A stretch of 64,000 nt of DNA from Paracoccaceae bacterium. GTDB lineage: Bacteria; Pseudomonadota; Alphaproteobacteria; Rhodobacterales; Rhodobacteraceae. The DNA is taken from the NCBI GenBank assembly GCA_028284705.1, contig JANQRE010000011.1, forward strand, positions 62,001 to 126,000, given 5' to 3'. The notes beneath the pieces were generated by a model that was not told the origin of the DNA, did not search any database, and saw nothing but the letters and a program-made list of their open reading frames with translations. The position numbers and the translations under genes were made by a program. This document shows positions 25,230 to 34,929 of the stretch, piece after piece. Numbering within the stretch: the first letter of the stretch is position 1; each line of letters starts with the position of its first letter.

Positions 25230-26099
25230 ATGCCGACCTTCACAGCCTTGACCACGCTGCTGGGCGAAGGGCCTGCGCAGGCGCTTGGAGAAGCGCTGGA
25301 GGCGCTTGATCCGGCTCCGACGGGGGTCGGGGTGTTCGAGGTCGAAGACGGCTCGGGGCTTTGGGAGGTCGGCGGCTATTTTACTGAGGCGCCAGATGAG
25401 GTCGGGTTGGACCTGTTGGCGGCTGTGCATGATGCGAAGCCTTTCGCCGTTTCCGAACTGCCCGAAACCGACTGGGTCGCCCATGTGCGCCGCGAACTGG
25501 CGCCGGTCGAGGCGGGGCGGTTCTTTGTCTATGGCGCGCATGATGCAGAGAAGGTGCCGGAGGGCCGCGTGTCGCTGCTGATCGAAGCGGCAATGGCCTT
25601 TGGAACCGGGCATCACGGGACGACCTTGGGCTGTCTGGAACTGTTTGATGAGCTTCTGGAAGCTGGCGAGGCACCGCAGAACATCGTCGATATCGGTTGC
25701 GGCACCGCTGTGCTGGCGATGGCTGCGGCGAAAGTGACGGGGCAGCAGGTTCTGGCGAGCGATATCGACCCGGTTGCGGTTGAAGTGGCAGAGGCCAATG
25801 CGGCGGCAAATGGGCTGGAGACGCAGGTGAAATGCGTCGTTGCGGCGGGGTTTGATCACCCTGAGATTGCCTCAAACGGGCCATTTGGCCTCATTTTCGC
25901 CAATATTTTGAAGGGCCCGCTGCTGGAACTGGCGCCGGATATGGCGCGGCACGCGGCGCCCGGCGGGGCCTTAATTCTCTCGGGATTATTGACAAATCAG
26001 GCCGATGAGACCGTCAAAACCTATGCGGACCACGGGTTTGACCTGTCGCAAAGGCGCGACAATGGCGAATGGAGTGCCCTTTTATTCAGCAAATGTTAG
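25230..26099 (+). CDS. prmA: Ribosomal protein L11 methyltransferase
   Basis: A 289-residue SAM-dependent enzyme that trimethylates ribosomal protein L11. Key motifs are AFGTGHHGTTLGCLELFD (residues about 128-145), the SAM loop VDIGCGTAVLAMAAAK, DIDPVAVEVAEANA and ANILKGPLLEL, all typical of PrmA. The N-terminal domain is shorter and less conserved, as is usual. The ATG at 25230 follows the MFS stop by eight bases. Confidence 0.93.
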   Translation: MPTFTALTTLLGEGPAQALGEALEALDPAPTGVGVFEVEDGSGLWEVGGYFTEAPDEVGLDLLAAVHDAKPFAVSELPETDWVAHVRRELAPVEAGRFFVYGAHDAEKVPEGRVSLLIEAAMAFGTGHHGTTLGCLELFDELLEAGEAPQNIVDIGCGTAVLAMAAAKVTGQQVLASDIDPVAVEVAEANAAANGLETQVKCVVAAGFDHPEIASNGPFGLIFANILKGPLLELAPDMARHAAPGGALILSGLLTNQADETVKTYADHGFDLSQRRDNGEWSALLFSKC

Positions 26100-26175
26100 G
26101 TTTCTGTTAGGTGACCTGCGGTAAATTTGCTACCAATCGGGAAAATAAATCCCTTCAAAGATAAGGGTAACGGTT

Positions 26176-26523
26176 GTGGCAGATGTGAACAAAGACCGCT
26201 TTGAGGCGCGTCTACAAGCGATTGAGGCGAAGACCAAGCCCGGGAAACGCGTTGAGCAGCGCGTGACCGATGATGGTCTTGTTGTTGATATCGTCAAATC
26301 CGACAGACGCGCACTTCTTCCGATCAAAAGCCTGATTGCGGCTGCGGTGATCTTCATCGCCTTCAAAGGGTTCATTTTCGCGCAGCTTGGCGAGAGTGAA
26401 TACCTCAAGCGGATTGACACGCTGAGCGGTGGGTCCGCTGTCGAGGTAGCGGCAGCGTTCCTGTTGGATGTTGATCCTGTGACCCGCGTGGTCGGTCAGC
26501 TTCTCGAAGACACGCTGCAATAA
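26176..26523 (+). CDS. Small conserved membrane-anchored protein of unknown function
   Basis: A 115-residue protein with a charged N-terminus (residues 1-48) and one hydrophobic segment (about 49-70, IKSLIAAAVIFIAFKGFIFAQLG), then a C-terminal tail of about 45 residues, so a single-pass membrane protein. The start is GTG 26176, preceded by AAGGGTAA. I do not recognise the family. It has its own terminator and no partner gene. Confidence 0.7.
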   Translation: MADVNKDRFEARLQAIEAKTKPGKRVEQRVTDDGLVVDIVKSDRRALLPIKSLIAAAVIFIAFKGFIFAQLGESEYLKRIDTLSGGSAVEVAAAFLLDVDPVTRVVGQLLEDTLQ

Positions 26524-26544
26524 ACCCGAACCCCAGACATGCAA

Positions 26545-26573
26545 AAAGCCACGCATTTCTGCGTGGCTTTTGC
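26545..26573. terminator. Bidirectional intrinsic terminator
   Basis: AAAGCCACGC pairs perfectly with GCGTGGCTTT across a six-base loop, giving A-runs and T-runs on both sides. It lies between the convergent genes ending at 26523 (plus) and 26591 (minus) and can serve both. Confidence 0.85.
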
Positions 26574-26590
26574 GTTGAAATCCGTCCGAT

Positions 26591-26785
26591 TTAGATGTCG
26601 GAAAGGTCGCCGCGGCTCAGACCGATATCGTCAAGTTCGCGGTCGCTCAGGGCGTAAAGTGCGTCGCGGGTGACGCGCTTATCATTCCAAGCGATGACGG
26701 CACCGATAAGAGTTGCGAAGAGACCGGATGCACGCTCGCCGAAGCGGACGCCATCAACGGAGCGGGTGTGTTCAAAAACAGCCAT
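26591..26785 (-). CDS. DUF1127 (YjiS-like) small protein
   Basis: A 64-residue protein. The C-terminal half has the DUF1127 pattern WNDKRVTRDALYALSDRELDDIGLSRGDL, a short helical motif that in related proteins binds RNA and tunes phosphate or nitrogen metabolism. The N-terminal part has a weak hydrophobic stretch (ASGLFATLIGAVIAW). I chose ATG 26785 because AAAGGAC lies just upstream; the frame extends to 26827 without such a site. The product is often abundant and stress-related in this group, which is family knowledge only. Confidence 0.85.
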   Translation of the reverse strand: MAVFEHTRSVDGVRFGERASGLFATLIGAVIAWNDKRVTRDALYALSDRELDDIGLSRGDLSDI

Positions 26786-27110
26786 CTGATGTGTCCTTTT
26801 ACTGTGCTCAAATCTTGAGCAGTTCATGTTTCATGACCCGCATCTAGGACGGGTTTTCGCGGGACACAAATGAAAGTTTTGCATGTCTCATATGCAATTT
26901 TTGCATCCCTCCGGAATTCGGTTAACCCACCGTAAATTATGGCAAAAATACGACCTCAGAAATGTCGAAAATCTACAAATGGGTGTCGAAAACGGACCAT
27001 TTCAGGGGCGCTAGCGGTAACATGTGCGTCGAGACAGTTTACCAAGACTTCTTGGCAAATGTTCGCGTTTCGTGCTAATTGTCGGAAAACAACAAAGAGC
27101 AGGGCAGTGC
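26786..27110. other. Divergent intergenic region between DUF1127 and ruvC
   Basis: There is no gene in these 325 bases. The region is AT-richer than its surroundings and must hold both divergent promoters. A possible ruvC promoter is TTGGCA (27053-27058) with CTAATT 17 bases later. The arms CCAAGA and TCTTGG, separated by two bases, form an inverted repeat around the -35. Between the two promoter boxes is a degenerate LexA-like site (27061-27075). Confidence 0.5.
27061..27075 (+). promoter_or_regulatory. Degenerate LexA-like site upstream of ruvC
   Basis: GTTC-N7-GTGC differs from the alphaproteobacterial LexA box GTTC-N7-GTTC at one position. It lies between the candidate -35 and -10 of ruvC, 35 bp before the start. 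RuvCAB is part of the SOS regulon in many bacteria. One mismatch in such a short consensus makes this weak. Confidence 0.3.
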
Positions 27111-27617
27111 ATGCGCGTTTTGGGCATCGATCCGGGACTTCGGAACCTCGGTTGGGGAATCATTGAGTCGGATGGCGCGCGCCTGCGACATGTCGCGAAC
27201 GGGGTGTGCAAATCGGCTCCCGGTGCGCTGTCTGGGCGGCTGCTGCAATTGTTCGAACAGCTCTCCCATGTGGTCGAGAATTTTGCCCCTGACGCGGCGG
27301 CGGTTGAGCAGACCTTCGTTAACAAGGATGGGGTTGGAACGCTGAAGCTCGGACAGGCGCGCGGGATCGCGATGCTGGTTCCTGCGCGGGCGGGATTGGA
27401 AGTGGGCGAATACGCGCCCAACACGATCAAGAAGACGGTGGTGGGCGTCGGGCATGCGGCAAAGCAGCAGATCGATCACATGGTGCGTCTGCAACTGCCG
27501 GGCGTACGGATCGAGGGGCCGGATGCAGCCGATGCGCTGGCGATTGCGATCTGCCATGCATTCCATATGCGCAATGCCGGACATCTGAGCCATGCGCTGG
27601 CGAAAGCGGGCGCATGA
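27111..27617 (+). CDS. ruvC: Crossover junction endodeoxyribonuclease RuvC
   Basis: A 168-residue Holliday junction resolvase with an RNase H fold. Catalytic Asp7 is in [20 protein letters not shown] supplies the Glu; the C-terminal acidic pair is in [17 protein letters not shown] 27111 gives the conserved N-terminus; the open frame reaches back to 27024 without homology. It overlaps ruvA by four bases. Confidence 0.96.
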   Translation: MRVLGIDPGLRNLGWGIIESDGARLRHVANGVCKSAPGALSGRLLQLFEQLSHVVENFAPDAAAVEQTFVNKDGVGTLKLGQARGIAMLVPARAGLEVGEYAPNTIKKTVVGVGHAAKQQIDHMVRLQLPGVRIEGPDAADALAIAICHAFHMRNAGHLSHALAKAGA

Positions 27618-28252
27618 TTGGGAAACTGACGGGCACGCTGGAGCATCGCGGCACCGATCACGTGATGATCGATGTGGGTGGCGTGGGCTATGTCGCCTAT
27701 TGCTCTGACCGGACGCTTGCGGCGATGCCGGGCGTCGGCGCGCCGGTCTCGATCTATACTGAGATGCTGGTGCGCGAGGACCTGATCCAATTGTTCGGAT
27801 TTCTGACGCCGATTGAACGCGAATGGCATAAACTGTTGATCTCGGTGCAAGGGATCGGCGCGAAGGCCTCGATGGCGATCCTCTCGAGCTTGGGCGCGGA
27901 CGGGGTGTCGCGTGCGGTGACCTTGGGCGACTGGAATGCAATCAAGGCGGCGAAGGGCGTGGGACCAAAGACGGCGCAGAAGGTCGTACTCGAGCTGAAA
28001 GACAAGGCGCCCGGCGTGATGGCCATGGGCGGAGCTTTGCCCGAGGCCATGGGCGAGGTGCCAGCGGATGCGCCGGTGATCGAACCGGTGGCCAGCAGCG
28101 GCGCGCAGGCAGAGGCTTTGTCGGCGCTCGTGAACCTCGGCTATGCGCAGGGCGATGCCGCAGGTGCCGTGGCACAGGCGACGGGCGAGGGCGTGGAGGG
28201 CACGCAAGAGCTGATCCGCGCCGCCTTGAAGCTTCTGGCCCCGAAGAGTTGA
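27614..28252 (+). CDS. ruvA: Holliday junction branch migration protein RuvA
   Basis: A 212-residue junction-binding subunit. It has an N-terminal OB-fold ([26 protein letters not shown]), two helix-hairpin-helix motifs ([36 protein letters not shown]) and a C-terminal RuvB-contact domain (about 165-212) after an Ala/Pro-rich linker. The four-base overlap with ruvC couples translation. Confidence 0.96.
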   Translation: MIGKLTGTLEHRGTDHVMIDVGGVGYVAYCSDRTLAAMPGVGAPVSIYTEMLVREDLIQLFGFLTPIEREWHKLLISVQGIGAKASMAILSSLGADGVSRAVTLGDWNAIKAAKGVGPKTAQKVVLELKDKAPGVMAMGGALPEAMGEVPADAPVIEPVASSGAQAEALSALVNLGYAQGDAAGAVAQATGEGVEGTQELIRAALKLLAPKS

Positions 28253-28264
28253 GCGGGCTAGAAG

Positions 28265-29293
28265 ATGGGCATGAGCGAGCCGGACCCGACGCTAAGACCT
28301 GAAAAGCGACCCGAAGATGCGGACCGCGCCTTGCGACCGCAGGGGCTGGACGAGTTCATCGGTCAGGCGGAGGCGCGGGCGAATTTGCGTGTCTTCATCG
28401 AAAGCGCGAAGTCGCGTGGCGAGGCGATGGATCACGCCCTGTTTCATGGGCCCCCCGGTTTGGGCAAAACGACACTGGCGCAGATCATGGCGCGGGAATT
28501 GGGGGTCAATTTCCGCATGACCTCCGGGCCGGTGCTGGCGAAAGCGGGTGATCTGGCAGCGATCCTGACCAATCTGGAAGCGCGGGATGTGCTGTTTATC
28601 GATGAAATTCATCGGCTTAATCCAGTGGTCGAAGAGGTGCTCTACCCCGCGCTGGAGGATTTTGAGCTGGATCTTGTGATCGGGGAGGGACCCGCGGCGC
28701 GCACGGTGCGGATCGAATTGCAGCCCTTTACGCTTGTCGGAGCGACGACACGGCTGGGTCTGCTTACCACGCCCTTGCGAGACCGGTTCGGGATTCCGAC
28801 CCGGCTGCAGTTTTATACCGTTGAAGAGCTTGAAGAGATCGTCACCCGAGGCGCGCGCCTGTTGAATGTGAAGGCGCAACCGGACGGGATTGCCGAGATT
28901 GCCAAACGTGCGCGCGGCACGCCCCGGATTGCAGGGCGGCTGTTGCGGCGTGTGGTCGATTTTGCGCTGGTCGAAGGCGATGGCGTGATCACCCAAAAGC
29001 TGGCGGATAACGCGTTGACGCGGCTTGGCGTGGACCATCTGGGGCTCGACGGGGCGGATCGCAGGTATCTGACATTGCTGGCAGAAAACTACGGTGGCGG
29101 GCCTGTGGGCGTCGAGACGATCTCTGCTGCCCTCAGTGAAAGTCGTGATGCGCTGGAGGAAGTGATTGAGCCTTTCCTGCTGCAACAAGGGTTGATCCAG
29201 AGAACGCCGCGGGGGCGGATGCTGGCGCAGAAGGCGTGGACGCATCTCGGGCTGACCCCGCCGAAATCGCAAAGCGATCTGTTCGGCAAATGA
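28265..29293 (+). CDS. ruvB: Holliday junction branch migration helicase RuvB
   Basis: A 342-residue AAA+ motor. Walker [10 protein letters not shown] is at about 60-68, Walker [10 protein letters not shown] at about 114, with the arginine-finger region RDRFGI and C-terminal winged helix ([26 protein letters not shown]). It lies 12 bp after ruvA. The stop overlaps the next gene by four bases (ATGA). Confidence 0.97.
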   Translation: MGMSEPDPTLRPEKRPEDADRALRPQGLDEFIGQAEARANLRVFIESAKSRGEAMDHALFHGPPGLGKTTLAQIMARELGVNFRMTSGPVLAKAGDLAAILTNLEARDVLFIDEIHRLNPVVEEVLYPALEDFELDLVIGEGPAARTVRIELQPFTLVGATTRLGLLTTPLRDRFGIPTRLQFYTVEELEEIVTRGARLLNVKAQPDGIAEIAKRARGTPRIAGRLLRRVVDFALVEGDGVITQKLADNALTRLGVDHLGLDGADRRYLTLLAENYGGGPVGVETISAALSESRDALEEVIEPFLLQQGLIQRTPRGRMLAQKAWTHLGLTPPKSQSDLFGK

Positions 29294-29934
29294 TGGACGC
29301 GGACCAAGTCGCGAAGTTCTTCACGCGCTCGGACGGGTCGTACCTGTTTGCGCGGTGGAACAGGCCCTTAGCCCCGGTCGCATTTGGTGTGGAAGATCAG
29401 ACGGTTCGCACACTGAAAGGTGCGATTGAGGCTGTGTGCGAACTGGCGGGGTGGGAGACGGCGGAGACGGATCCTGAATTGGGCTCCAACTTCATGTTTT
29501 TCTTCTGCCGTGAATGGGATGAACTGCTGGAAGTGCCGAACCTAGACAGGATGATCGAGGATCTGGCGGTTCTGGTGCCGCGCCTGAAAGAGGCGGGCGC
29601 GAACCAGTATCGCACCTTCCGGTTTGATCCTGACGGCGGCATCAAAGCCTGTTTTGTTTTCCTACGGATGGACGAGATTATGCAGGAGATTCCGGCCGAT
29701 ACGATCTGTCTGGGGCAAGCGGCGCAGTCGATACTGCTCTGGTCGGATGAAGCGTTTTTGAACTCATCTCCCCTGGCTTTGACCGGCGATAATATTGCGA
29801 TTTTGAAACCGGAAGTGGCGGCGCTCATCCGGGTGTCCTATGACCCGGTGATGCCGATGGTCGCCAGCGATCCGAGCCACGCGATGCGGCTCGCGGCGCG
29901 GTTGCAAATGGCATCGAATGAAGGGGCTGAATAA
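29290..29934 (+). CDS. Conserved protein of unknown function coupled to ruvB
   Basis: A 214-residue soluble protein with no signal peptide and no family that I recognise. It is aromatic- and acid-rich, with [21 protein letters not shown] and [21 protein letters not shown] as the most distinctive stretches, probably an alpha/beta fold. The start at ATG 29290 overlaps the ruvB stop, so it is translated with the ruvCAB operon; ybgC follows 14 bp later. Position suggests a role in DNA repair or envelope maintenance, but nothing in the sequence shows it. Confidence 0.72.
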   Translation: MMDADQVAKFFTRSDGSYLFARWNRPLAPVAFGVEDQTVRTLKGAIEAVCELAGWETAETDPELGSNFMFFFCREWDELLEVPNLDRMIEDLAVLVPRLKEAGANQYRTFRFDPDGGIKACFVFLRMDEIMQEIPADTICLGQAAQSILLWSDEAFLNSSPLALTGDNIAILKPEVAALIRVSYDPVMPMVASDPSHAMRLAARLQMASNEGAE

Positions 29935-29948
29935 CGGTTGGAGCTCAG

Positions 29949-30341
29949 ATGATGGTGCATCAGTTTTTCTGCCATGTGTATTACGAAGACACCGATCTGG
30001 CCGGGATCGTCTACTACGCCAATTATCTGAAATTCATTGAGCGGGCGCGCACGGAATGGGTGCGTTCTCTTGGTGTCGATCAGACAAAGCTGAAAGCTGA
30101 GCAGGACGTTGTCTTTGCTGTGCGGCGGGTGGAGGCGGATTACCTTGTACCGGCGAAGTTCGATGATGAATTGGTTGTTGAAACGTCGCTGGAGCGCTTG
30201 TCGACCGCCCGGATCGTCTTGCGGCAGGTGGTCAAGCGAGGCGACGAGACATTGTTTGTCGCAGTGGTCACCCTGGTCGCACTGACGACTTCCGGGCGTC
30301 CCACACGACTGCCCGCGCTTGGTGATTTGCCGAGTACCTGA
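29949..30341 (+). CDS. ybgC: Tol-Pal system-associated acyl-CoA thioesterase YbgC
   Basis: A 130-residue 4-hydroxybenzoyl-CoA-type hot-dog thioesterase. The active-site stretch YYEDTDLAGIVYYANYLKFIERAR with catalytic Asp is canonical. YbgC hydrolyses short acyl-CoAs and is encoded at the head of the tol locus in most proteobacteria. It starts with tandem ATGs. Repeat copy C follows its stop by ten bases, and tolQ is 291 bp further on. Confidence 0.95.
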   Translation: MMVHQFFCHVYYEDTDLAGIVYYANYLKFIERARTEWVRSLGVDQTKLKAEQDVVFAVRRVEADYLVPAKFDDELVVETSLERLSTARIVLRQVVKRGDETLFVAVVTLVALTTSGRPTRLPALGDLPST

Positions 30342-30351
30342 CGCTAGCTGC

Positions 30352-30379
30352 TTATCGCTCCCTTACGGGACCGCCTCGC
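30352..30379 (+). repeat. 28-bp dispersed hairpin repeat, copy C
   Basis: This copy lies ten bases after the ybgC stop codon, in the same sense as the gene. It matches copy D at 26 of 28 positions; one change is in the hairpin loop. A second hairpin, CTGGGGG/CCCCCAG, follows at 30413-30433. Confidence 0.8.
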
Positions 30380-30412
30380 CTCTTCATTCTGGTGAAAATA
30401 CTCCACGGGGGT

Positions 30413-30433
30413 CTGGGGGTGTGAAACCCCCAG
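30413..30433. repeat. CTGGGGG/CCCCCAG inverted repeat
   Basis: A perfect 7-bp stem with a seven-base loop lies in the ybgC-tolQ gap, and a second small hairpin ATTGCC/GGCAAT follows at 30442-30456. The context, GGGGGTCTGGGGG, resembles a common Rhodobacteraceae intergenic element by recollection, not by search. A terminator is unlikely, as no T-run follows. Confidence 0.55.
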
Positions 30434-30632
30434 CCGGTCGGATTGCCGAAGGCAATTCGAAACAAAGATCACGAGACGGACCGGACTTCCGGCGGAAATT
30501 CGCCACATCCTGTCCCAAACACCCAAGAAAATCCGCCACTCATGCGTCTTTTCGTGCATTGGCCTTCAAAACCGGCTAAACTGCACCGAAATAGGCCGCC
30601 GAAAGAGCGGTATAAACAAGGCGAGCGGGTTC

Positions 30633-31328
30633 ATGATTGCGTTTCAAACGTCACTGGCGACGGAAGTCGACTTTTCTCTCACTGCATTGTTCTGGCAGGC
30701 CACGCCCACGGTGAAGGTCGTAATGATCATGTTGATCATTGCCTCCTTTTGGGCCTGGGCGATCATCGTGCAGAAATTCGTCAATTACCGCAAAGCGCGG
30801 GCCGAGGCGGAAGCCTTTGATCGGGCTTTCTGGTCAGGCGATCCCTTGGATGAGCTCTATGAGCAGATCGGCCCCGAGCCGCGCGGCAATGCGCAGCGGA
30901 TCTTCGCGGCTGGCATGAGCGAGTGGCGGCGGTCGCATAAAGAGGACGGGCAGTTGATTGCAGGCGCCACGGCGCGGATTGACCGCTCGATGGATGTGGC
31001 GATTGCGAAAGTCGATGAGAACCTGACCTATGGGCTGGGATTTCTCGCGACCGTGGGCTCGACCGCGCCGTTCGTAGGGCTCTTCGGCACGGTCTGGGGC
31101 ATCAAACACGCCTTTGAAGAGATCGCGATTGCGCAGAACACCAACCTCGCCGTGGTCGCACCGGGCATTGCGGAAGCGCTCGTGGCCACCGCGCTAGGGC
31201 TGGTCGCGGCGATCCCGGCGGTGATCTTCTATAACAAGCTCTCGGCGGATGCGGACCGGATCACCTCCGGGTATGAGGCCTTCGCCGACGAATTCTCCAC
31301 CATCCTGTCGCGCCAGTTGGACGCTTGA
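30633..31328 (+). CDS. tolQ: Tol-Pal system proton-channel subunit TolQ
   Basis: A 231-residue inner-membrane protein with three membrane segments (about 25-45, 135-155, 170-195), including the conserved LATVGSTAPFVGLFGTVWGI and VVAPGIAEALVATALGLVAAIPAV. With TolR it uses the proton gradient to energise TolA during constriction of the outer membrane. It starts the tolQRAB group, with tolR three bases later. Confidence 0.97.
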   Translation: MIAFQTSLATEVDFSLTALFWQATPTVKVVMIMLIIASFWAWAIIVQKFVNYRKARAEAEAFDRAFWSGDPLDELYEQIGPEPRGNAQRIFAAGMSEWRRSHKEDGQLIAGATARIDRSMDVAIAKVDENLTYGLGFLATVGSTAPFVGLFGTVWGIKHAFEEIAIAQNTNLAVVAPGIAEALVATALGLVAAIPAVIFYNKLSADADRITSGYEAFADEFSTILSRQLDA

Positions 31329-31331
31329 GCC

Positions 31332-31811
31332 ATGGTCGCTCTCGGTCCCCCAAGTGCTGCGGCGAGTGACAGCCGCCGCGGACGGCGTCGCAAATCCCGC
31401 GCCAAGCCGATGTCGGAGATCAACGTCACACCCTTTGTCGATGTGATGCTCGTGCTTTTGATCATTTTCATGGTGGCAGCCCCTCTGCTGACGGTCGGCG
31501 TGCCGGTGGAACTGCCGAAGACGGCGGCCAATGCCTTGCCGCAGGAGCAGGAAGAACCGCTGACGATCACCGTGCAGGTCGATGGCACGCTGTCGATCCA
31601 GAACACACCGGTCGCCGCAGGAGAGCTGGTGCCGAAACTGCAGGCGATTGCGGCGGAGCGGGACGGGAACAAAGTGTTCCTTCGCGCCGATGGTGCTGTG
31701 CCCTATGAACAGGTCGTGCAGGTGATGGGTGCGCTGAATGCGGGCGGGTTTGCCAATATCGGGCTCGTGACGGAGACCGGCGGACCGGCGCTGGACGGGA
31801 CCGACGGGTAA
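31332..31811 (+). CDS. tolR: Tol-Pal system protein TolR
   Basis: A 159-residue ExbD/TolR-type protein with one membrane segment (about 40-62) whose proton-carrying Asp is in VTPFVDVMLVLLIIFMVAAP. A periplasmic domain follows. The N-terminus is longer and basic (SRRGRRRKSRAKPMSEIN). It sits three bases after tolQ and before tolA. Confidence 0.96.
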   Translation: MVALGPPSAAASDSRRGRRRKSRAKPMSEINVTPFVDVMLVLLIIFMVAAPLLTVGVPVELPKTAANALPQEQEEPLTITVQVDGTLSIQNTPVAAGELVPKLQAIAAERDGNKVFLRADGAVPYEQVVQVMGALNAGGFANIGLVTETGGPALDGTDG

Positions 31812-31814
31812 GAC

Positions 31815-32939
31815 ATGAGCGTGATCCCACAGGATATGCGGCTGGGGGCCTGGGTCTCGGGCCTGGGTCATGGAGGCCTGTTTCTGTGGTTGATCATCGG
31901 TGGTTTTTTTGTCGCGCGCGAAGATATCGCGGATTTCACGATCACGGATGTGTCGATCATCTCGGCGGAGGAGTTTGCCGCGATGCAACCCTCCTCGCCG
32001 GAGACCGGCAGTGCGCCGGCAGCTCTGGCTCAACCTGAGATCGAAGAGACCCCGCCGACGCCGGTGGTGCAGGATGAGCCTGAGGTGCCGCAGCCTGCCG
32101 CGCCGACCGAACCGGAGGCGACACCTCTGCCGGTGCCGGAACCCGAGACGCCGGTGATTGTAGATGAAAGCGTGCCGATCAGCCCCGAAGAGCCGGAAGT
32201 GGCTACTGCGCCGGAGCTGGACCCCGATGCCGTGCCAGTGCCGGAGGAAGCCGAGCGCGTGGCCCCGGAAGCCGTGGAGACACCTGACCCGGATGTGGTG
32301 ATCGACGAGACCGATCAGGCGCAGACCGCGCCGAGTGAAGAGCCGGTGACGGTGGTGGAGGAGGCGCAGGAAGAGACTGCGCGGCCCCCGTCAGCGGAAG
32401 AGATTGTGACTGAAGCGGAAGAGCCGACTGCTGCCGCGCCGACCCAGTCCGTGCGCCCTGCGACGCGTCCAAGGCGGCCACCGCCGACGGTTGTGGCGGA
32501 GCCGGAGGAGCAGCCGACAGTGCCAGGCTTGCAGGAAGCGATTTCGGGCGCGGTGGCGGAAGCCAATTCCGAGAACGCGGTCGAGGACAATGCCAACCCC
32601 GGCGTGGGCTCCGGCCCGCCGATCACGCAAGGCGAGAAGGAAGGCTTCATTCTGGCGATCCGGCAATGCTGGAATGTCGGCGCGCTGAGTTCGGACTCGT
32701 TGCGTGTGACGGTCGTGGTTGGCGTGGCGATGCTGCCCGATGGCAAACCGGACAATGGCTCGATCCAGATGTTGTCCTCGGATGGCGGGTCGGGCGCGGC
32801 GGTGCGGCAGGCCTTTGAAGCGGCGCGACGCGCGATCATCCGCTGCGGCGTCAACGGCTATGATTTGCCGAGAGAGAAATATGCACAGTGGAAGCAGGTG
32901 CAAATCACGTTCAATCCTGAAAGGATGCGGATCAAATGA
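31815..32939 (+). CDS. tolA: Cell envelope protein TolA
   Basis: A 374-residue protein with an N-terminal membrane segment (about 14-35), a long low-complexity middle (about 55-235) rich in Pro, Glu, Val and Ala, and a C-terminal TonB-like domain (about 270-374) that begins [24 protein letters not shown]. The low-complexity stretch differs from the Lys/Ala-rich helix of E. coli TolA but is usual in this group. It would span the periplasm. The stop overlaps tolB by four bases. Confidence 0.88.
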   Translation: MSVIPQDMRLGAWVSGLGHGGLFLWLIIGGFFVAREDIADFTITDVSIISAEEFAAMQPSSPETGSAPAALAQPEIEETPPTPVVQDEPEVPQPAAPTEPEATPLPVPEPETPVIVDESVPISPEEPEVATAPELDPDAVPVPEEAERVAPEAVETPDPDVVIDETDQAQTAPSEEPVTVVEEAQEETARPPSAEEIVTEAEEPTAAAPTQSVRPATRPRRPPPTVVAEPEEQPTVPGLQEAISGAVAEANSENAVEDNANPGVGSGPPITQGEKEGFILAIRQCWNVGALSSDSLRVTVVVGVAMLPDGKPDNGSIQMLSSDGGSGAAVRQAFEAARRAIIRCGVNGYDLPREKYAQWKQVQITFNPERMRIK

Positions 32940-34261
32940 TGAAACAATTGATGATCTCTGCCCTTGTGAGCGCCGTAGCGCTCGTGACCCCCGCGATCGC
33001 GCAGGAGCGTGAGGGGCCGCTGAAGATTGAAATCACCGAAGGGGTGATCGAGCCATTGCCCTTCGCGGTGCCGACTTTTGTCGCCGAGACTGCGGGCGCG
33101 GATCAATATGCGAAGGATCTGGCGGCGGTGGTGGCCGCGGATTTGCAGGGCACAGGACTGTTCCGGGAAATCCCGAGTGAGGCTTACATCTCCCAGATCA
33201 CCAGTTTTGACTCGCCGGTGCAGTATTCCGACTGGAAAGCGATCAATGCGCAGGCGCTGATCACGGGCGCGGTGCAGACCGTGGGTGATGATCAGATTGC
33301 GGTGAAGTTCCGCCTGTTTGACGTGTTTGCCGATGATCAATTGGGCGAAGGCTTGCAGTTTGTCGGTGACCGGGCCGGGTGGCGGCGTATGGCGCATAAG
33401 GTGGCGGATGCGGTTTATAGCCGGATCACCGGGGAGAGTGCGTATTTCGACAGCCGCGTAGTTTTTGTCGCCGAGACCGGGCCGAAGAATGATCGTAAGA
33501 AGCGGCTCGCGGTCATGGATTATGACGGCGCGAACCAGCAGTTTCTGACCGACGCGAGTTCCATTGTGCTGGCGCCGCGCTTCTCGCCGACCGGGGATCG
33601 CATTCTTTACACGAGCTATGAGACCGGGTTTCCGCGGGTGTTCCTGCTGGATGTGGCGACCGTGGGGCGGCGTGCGATTGAGGATCAGCCGGGCACGATG
33701 AGTTTCGCGCCGCGGTTCTCGCCCGATGGGACTACGGTGGTGTTCTCACTCACGACCGGCTCGAACACCGATATCTACACATTGAACCTTGCGACCGGGC
33801 AGCGGATACAACTGACGACGCAGCCCTCGATTGAAACCGCGCCGAGTTTTTCGCCTGATGGCAGTCAGATTGTGTTTGAGAGCGACCGGTCCGGTACGCA
33901 GCAGCTTTATGTGATGCCCGCAGGTGGGGGTGAGGCGACGCGGATCAGCTTCGGGCAGGGGCGCTATGGCACGCCGGTCTGGTCGCCGCGGGGCGACCTG
34001 ATTGCATTTACCAAGCAGAACCGGGGGCGGTTCCATATCGGCGTGATGCGTACCGATGGCTCCGAAGAGCGGTTGCTGACGGCCTCGTTCCTCGACGAAG
34101 GGCCGACCTGGGCGCCGAATGGACGGGTGATCATGTTCACGCGGGAAACGAGCGGGTCGGGCGGGACCTCGACGCTCTACTCGGTGGATATCACCGGTCG
34201 AAACCTCAAAGCGGTGCTCTCAGGCGGGTCCGATCCCGCCTGGTCGCCATTGCTGCAATGA
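32936..34261 (+). CDS. tolB: Tol-Pal system beta-propeller protein TolB
   Basis: A 441-residue periplasmic protein with a signal peptide (cleavage after AIA, about residue 22), a TolB N-terminal domain (about 25-165), and a six-bladed beta propeller (about 170-441) with repeats such as [33 protein letters not shown] and [16 protein letters not shown]. It binds Pal and TolA. It ends tail-to-tail with the YHS gene with no gap. Confidence 0.96.
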   Translation: MMKQLMISALVSAVALVTPAIAQEREGPLKIEITEGVIEPLPFAVPTFVAETAGADQYAKDLAAVVAADLQGTGLFREIPSEAYISQITSFDSPVQYSDWKAINAQALITGAVQTVGDDQIAVKFRLFDVFADDQLGEGLQFVGDRAGWRRMAHKVADAVYSRITGESAYFDSRVVFVAETGPKNDRKKRLAVMDYDGANQQFLTDASSIVLAPRFSPTGDRILYTSYETGFPRVFLLDVATVGRRAIEDQPGTMSFAPRFSPDGTTVVFSLTTGSNTDIYTLNLATGQRIQLTTQPSIETAPSFSPDGSQIVFESDRSGTQQLYVMPAGGGEATRISFGQGRYGTPVWSPRGDLIAFTKQNRGRFHIGVMRTDGSEERLLTASFLDEGPTWAPNGRVIMFTRETSGSGGTSTLYSVDITGRNLKAVLSGGSDPAWSPLLQ

Positions 34262-34720
34262 TTAGCTGAGAACACCCGGCCAATTGGCATCTGCTGCGGC
34301 GATCCGGGCGGGGATGTCTTTCTCCCACCGGCGCTGGATGCGACGGGAATAGTTGAGGTAGAGCTTGCCATCGACGATTTTCCAGGCCTCGGGCGTGGTC
34401 GAAGCTGTGTAGCCTTCGCTGACCGCCCAGGCGCAATAGCCGCCATATTGCGGGGCGTATTTTGCAGGGTCGGCGGCGAAGGTGTCGCGATTGGCGGCGG
34501 AGGCGAAATGCCAGGTGACGCCGTTCCAGTCATGGGAGAACTCGGGCGAGCCTTCGACGGGGGCGCCTTCTGTGAAATAGGCAACCACATCGCTGCCATC
34601 CACGGCCACGCCGCGATTGGAATAGATCTTGGGCGTTGCAGCCTGCAGGGCGGCGGGCATCGCGGCCAGCGTGGGAACAACCGCGGCAAGTTTCAGAAGG
34701 TCGCGTCTCGTCGTGGGCAT
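34262..34720 (-). CDS. Tat-exported YHS domain protein
   Basis: A 152-residue protein with a Tat-type signal (TTRRDLLKLAAVVPTLAAMPAALQA) and a C-terminal YHS domain (VAVDGSDVVAYFTEGAPVEGSPEF, DPAKYAPQYGGYCAWAVSEG). YHS domains bind metal, often copper or iron, through Cys and acidic ligands; here the only Cys is in GGYCAW. Start ATG 34720 is preceded by GGAGG. It is inserted on the opposite strand between tolB and pal, which are normally neighbours. Confidence 0.82.
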   Translation of the reverse strand: MPTTRRDLLKLAAVVPTLAAMPAALQAATPKIYSNRGVAVDGSDVVAYFTEGAPVEGSPEFSHDWNGVTWHFASAANRDTFAADPAKYAPQYGGYCAWAVSEGYTASTTPEAWKIVDGKLYLNYSRRIQRRWEKDIPARIAAADANWPGVLS

Positions 34721-34929
34721 GGGGGCCTCCATCTGTCGGGTTTCGTTGACAGGCAATATGGCGGTCCCGGGCCCTAAAACCAGTCGATCTACGAACATGT
34801 TATCTGCGTGTCAGTTTTGCGTGAAATCAGCAAAACCTTGCGGGGAAACAAAGCGTGACTTTTTCCCTTACCCACAACCTGCTAAACTGCCACGAAATTG
34901 AGCAGAACAGAGCTATAAGGACATATAAA

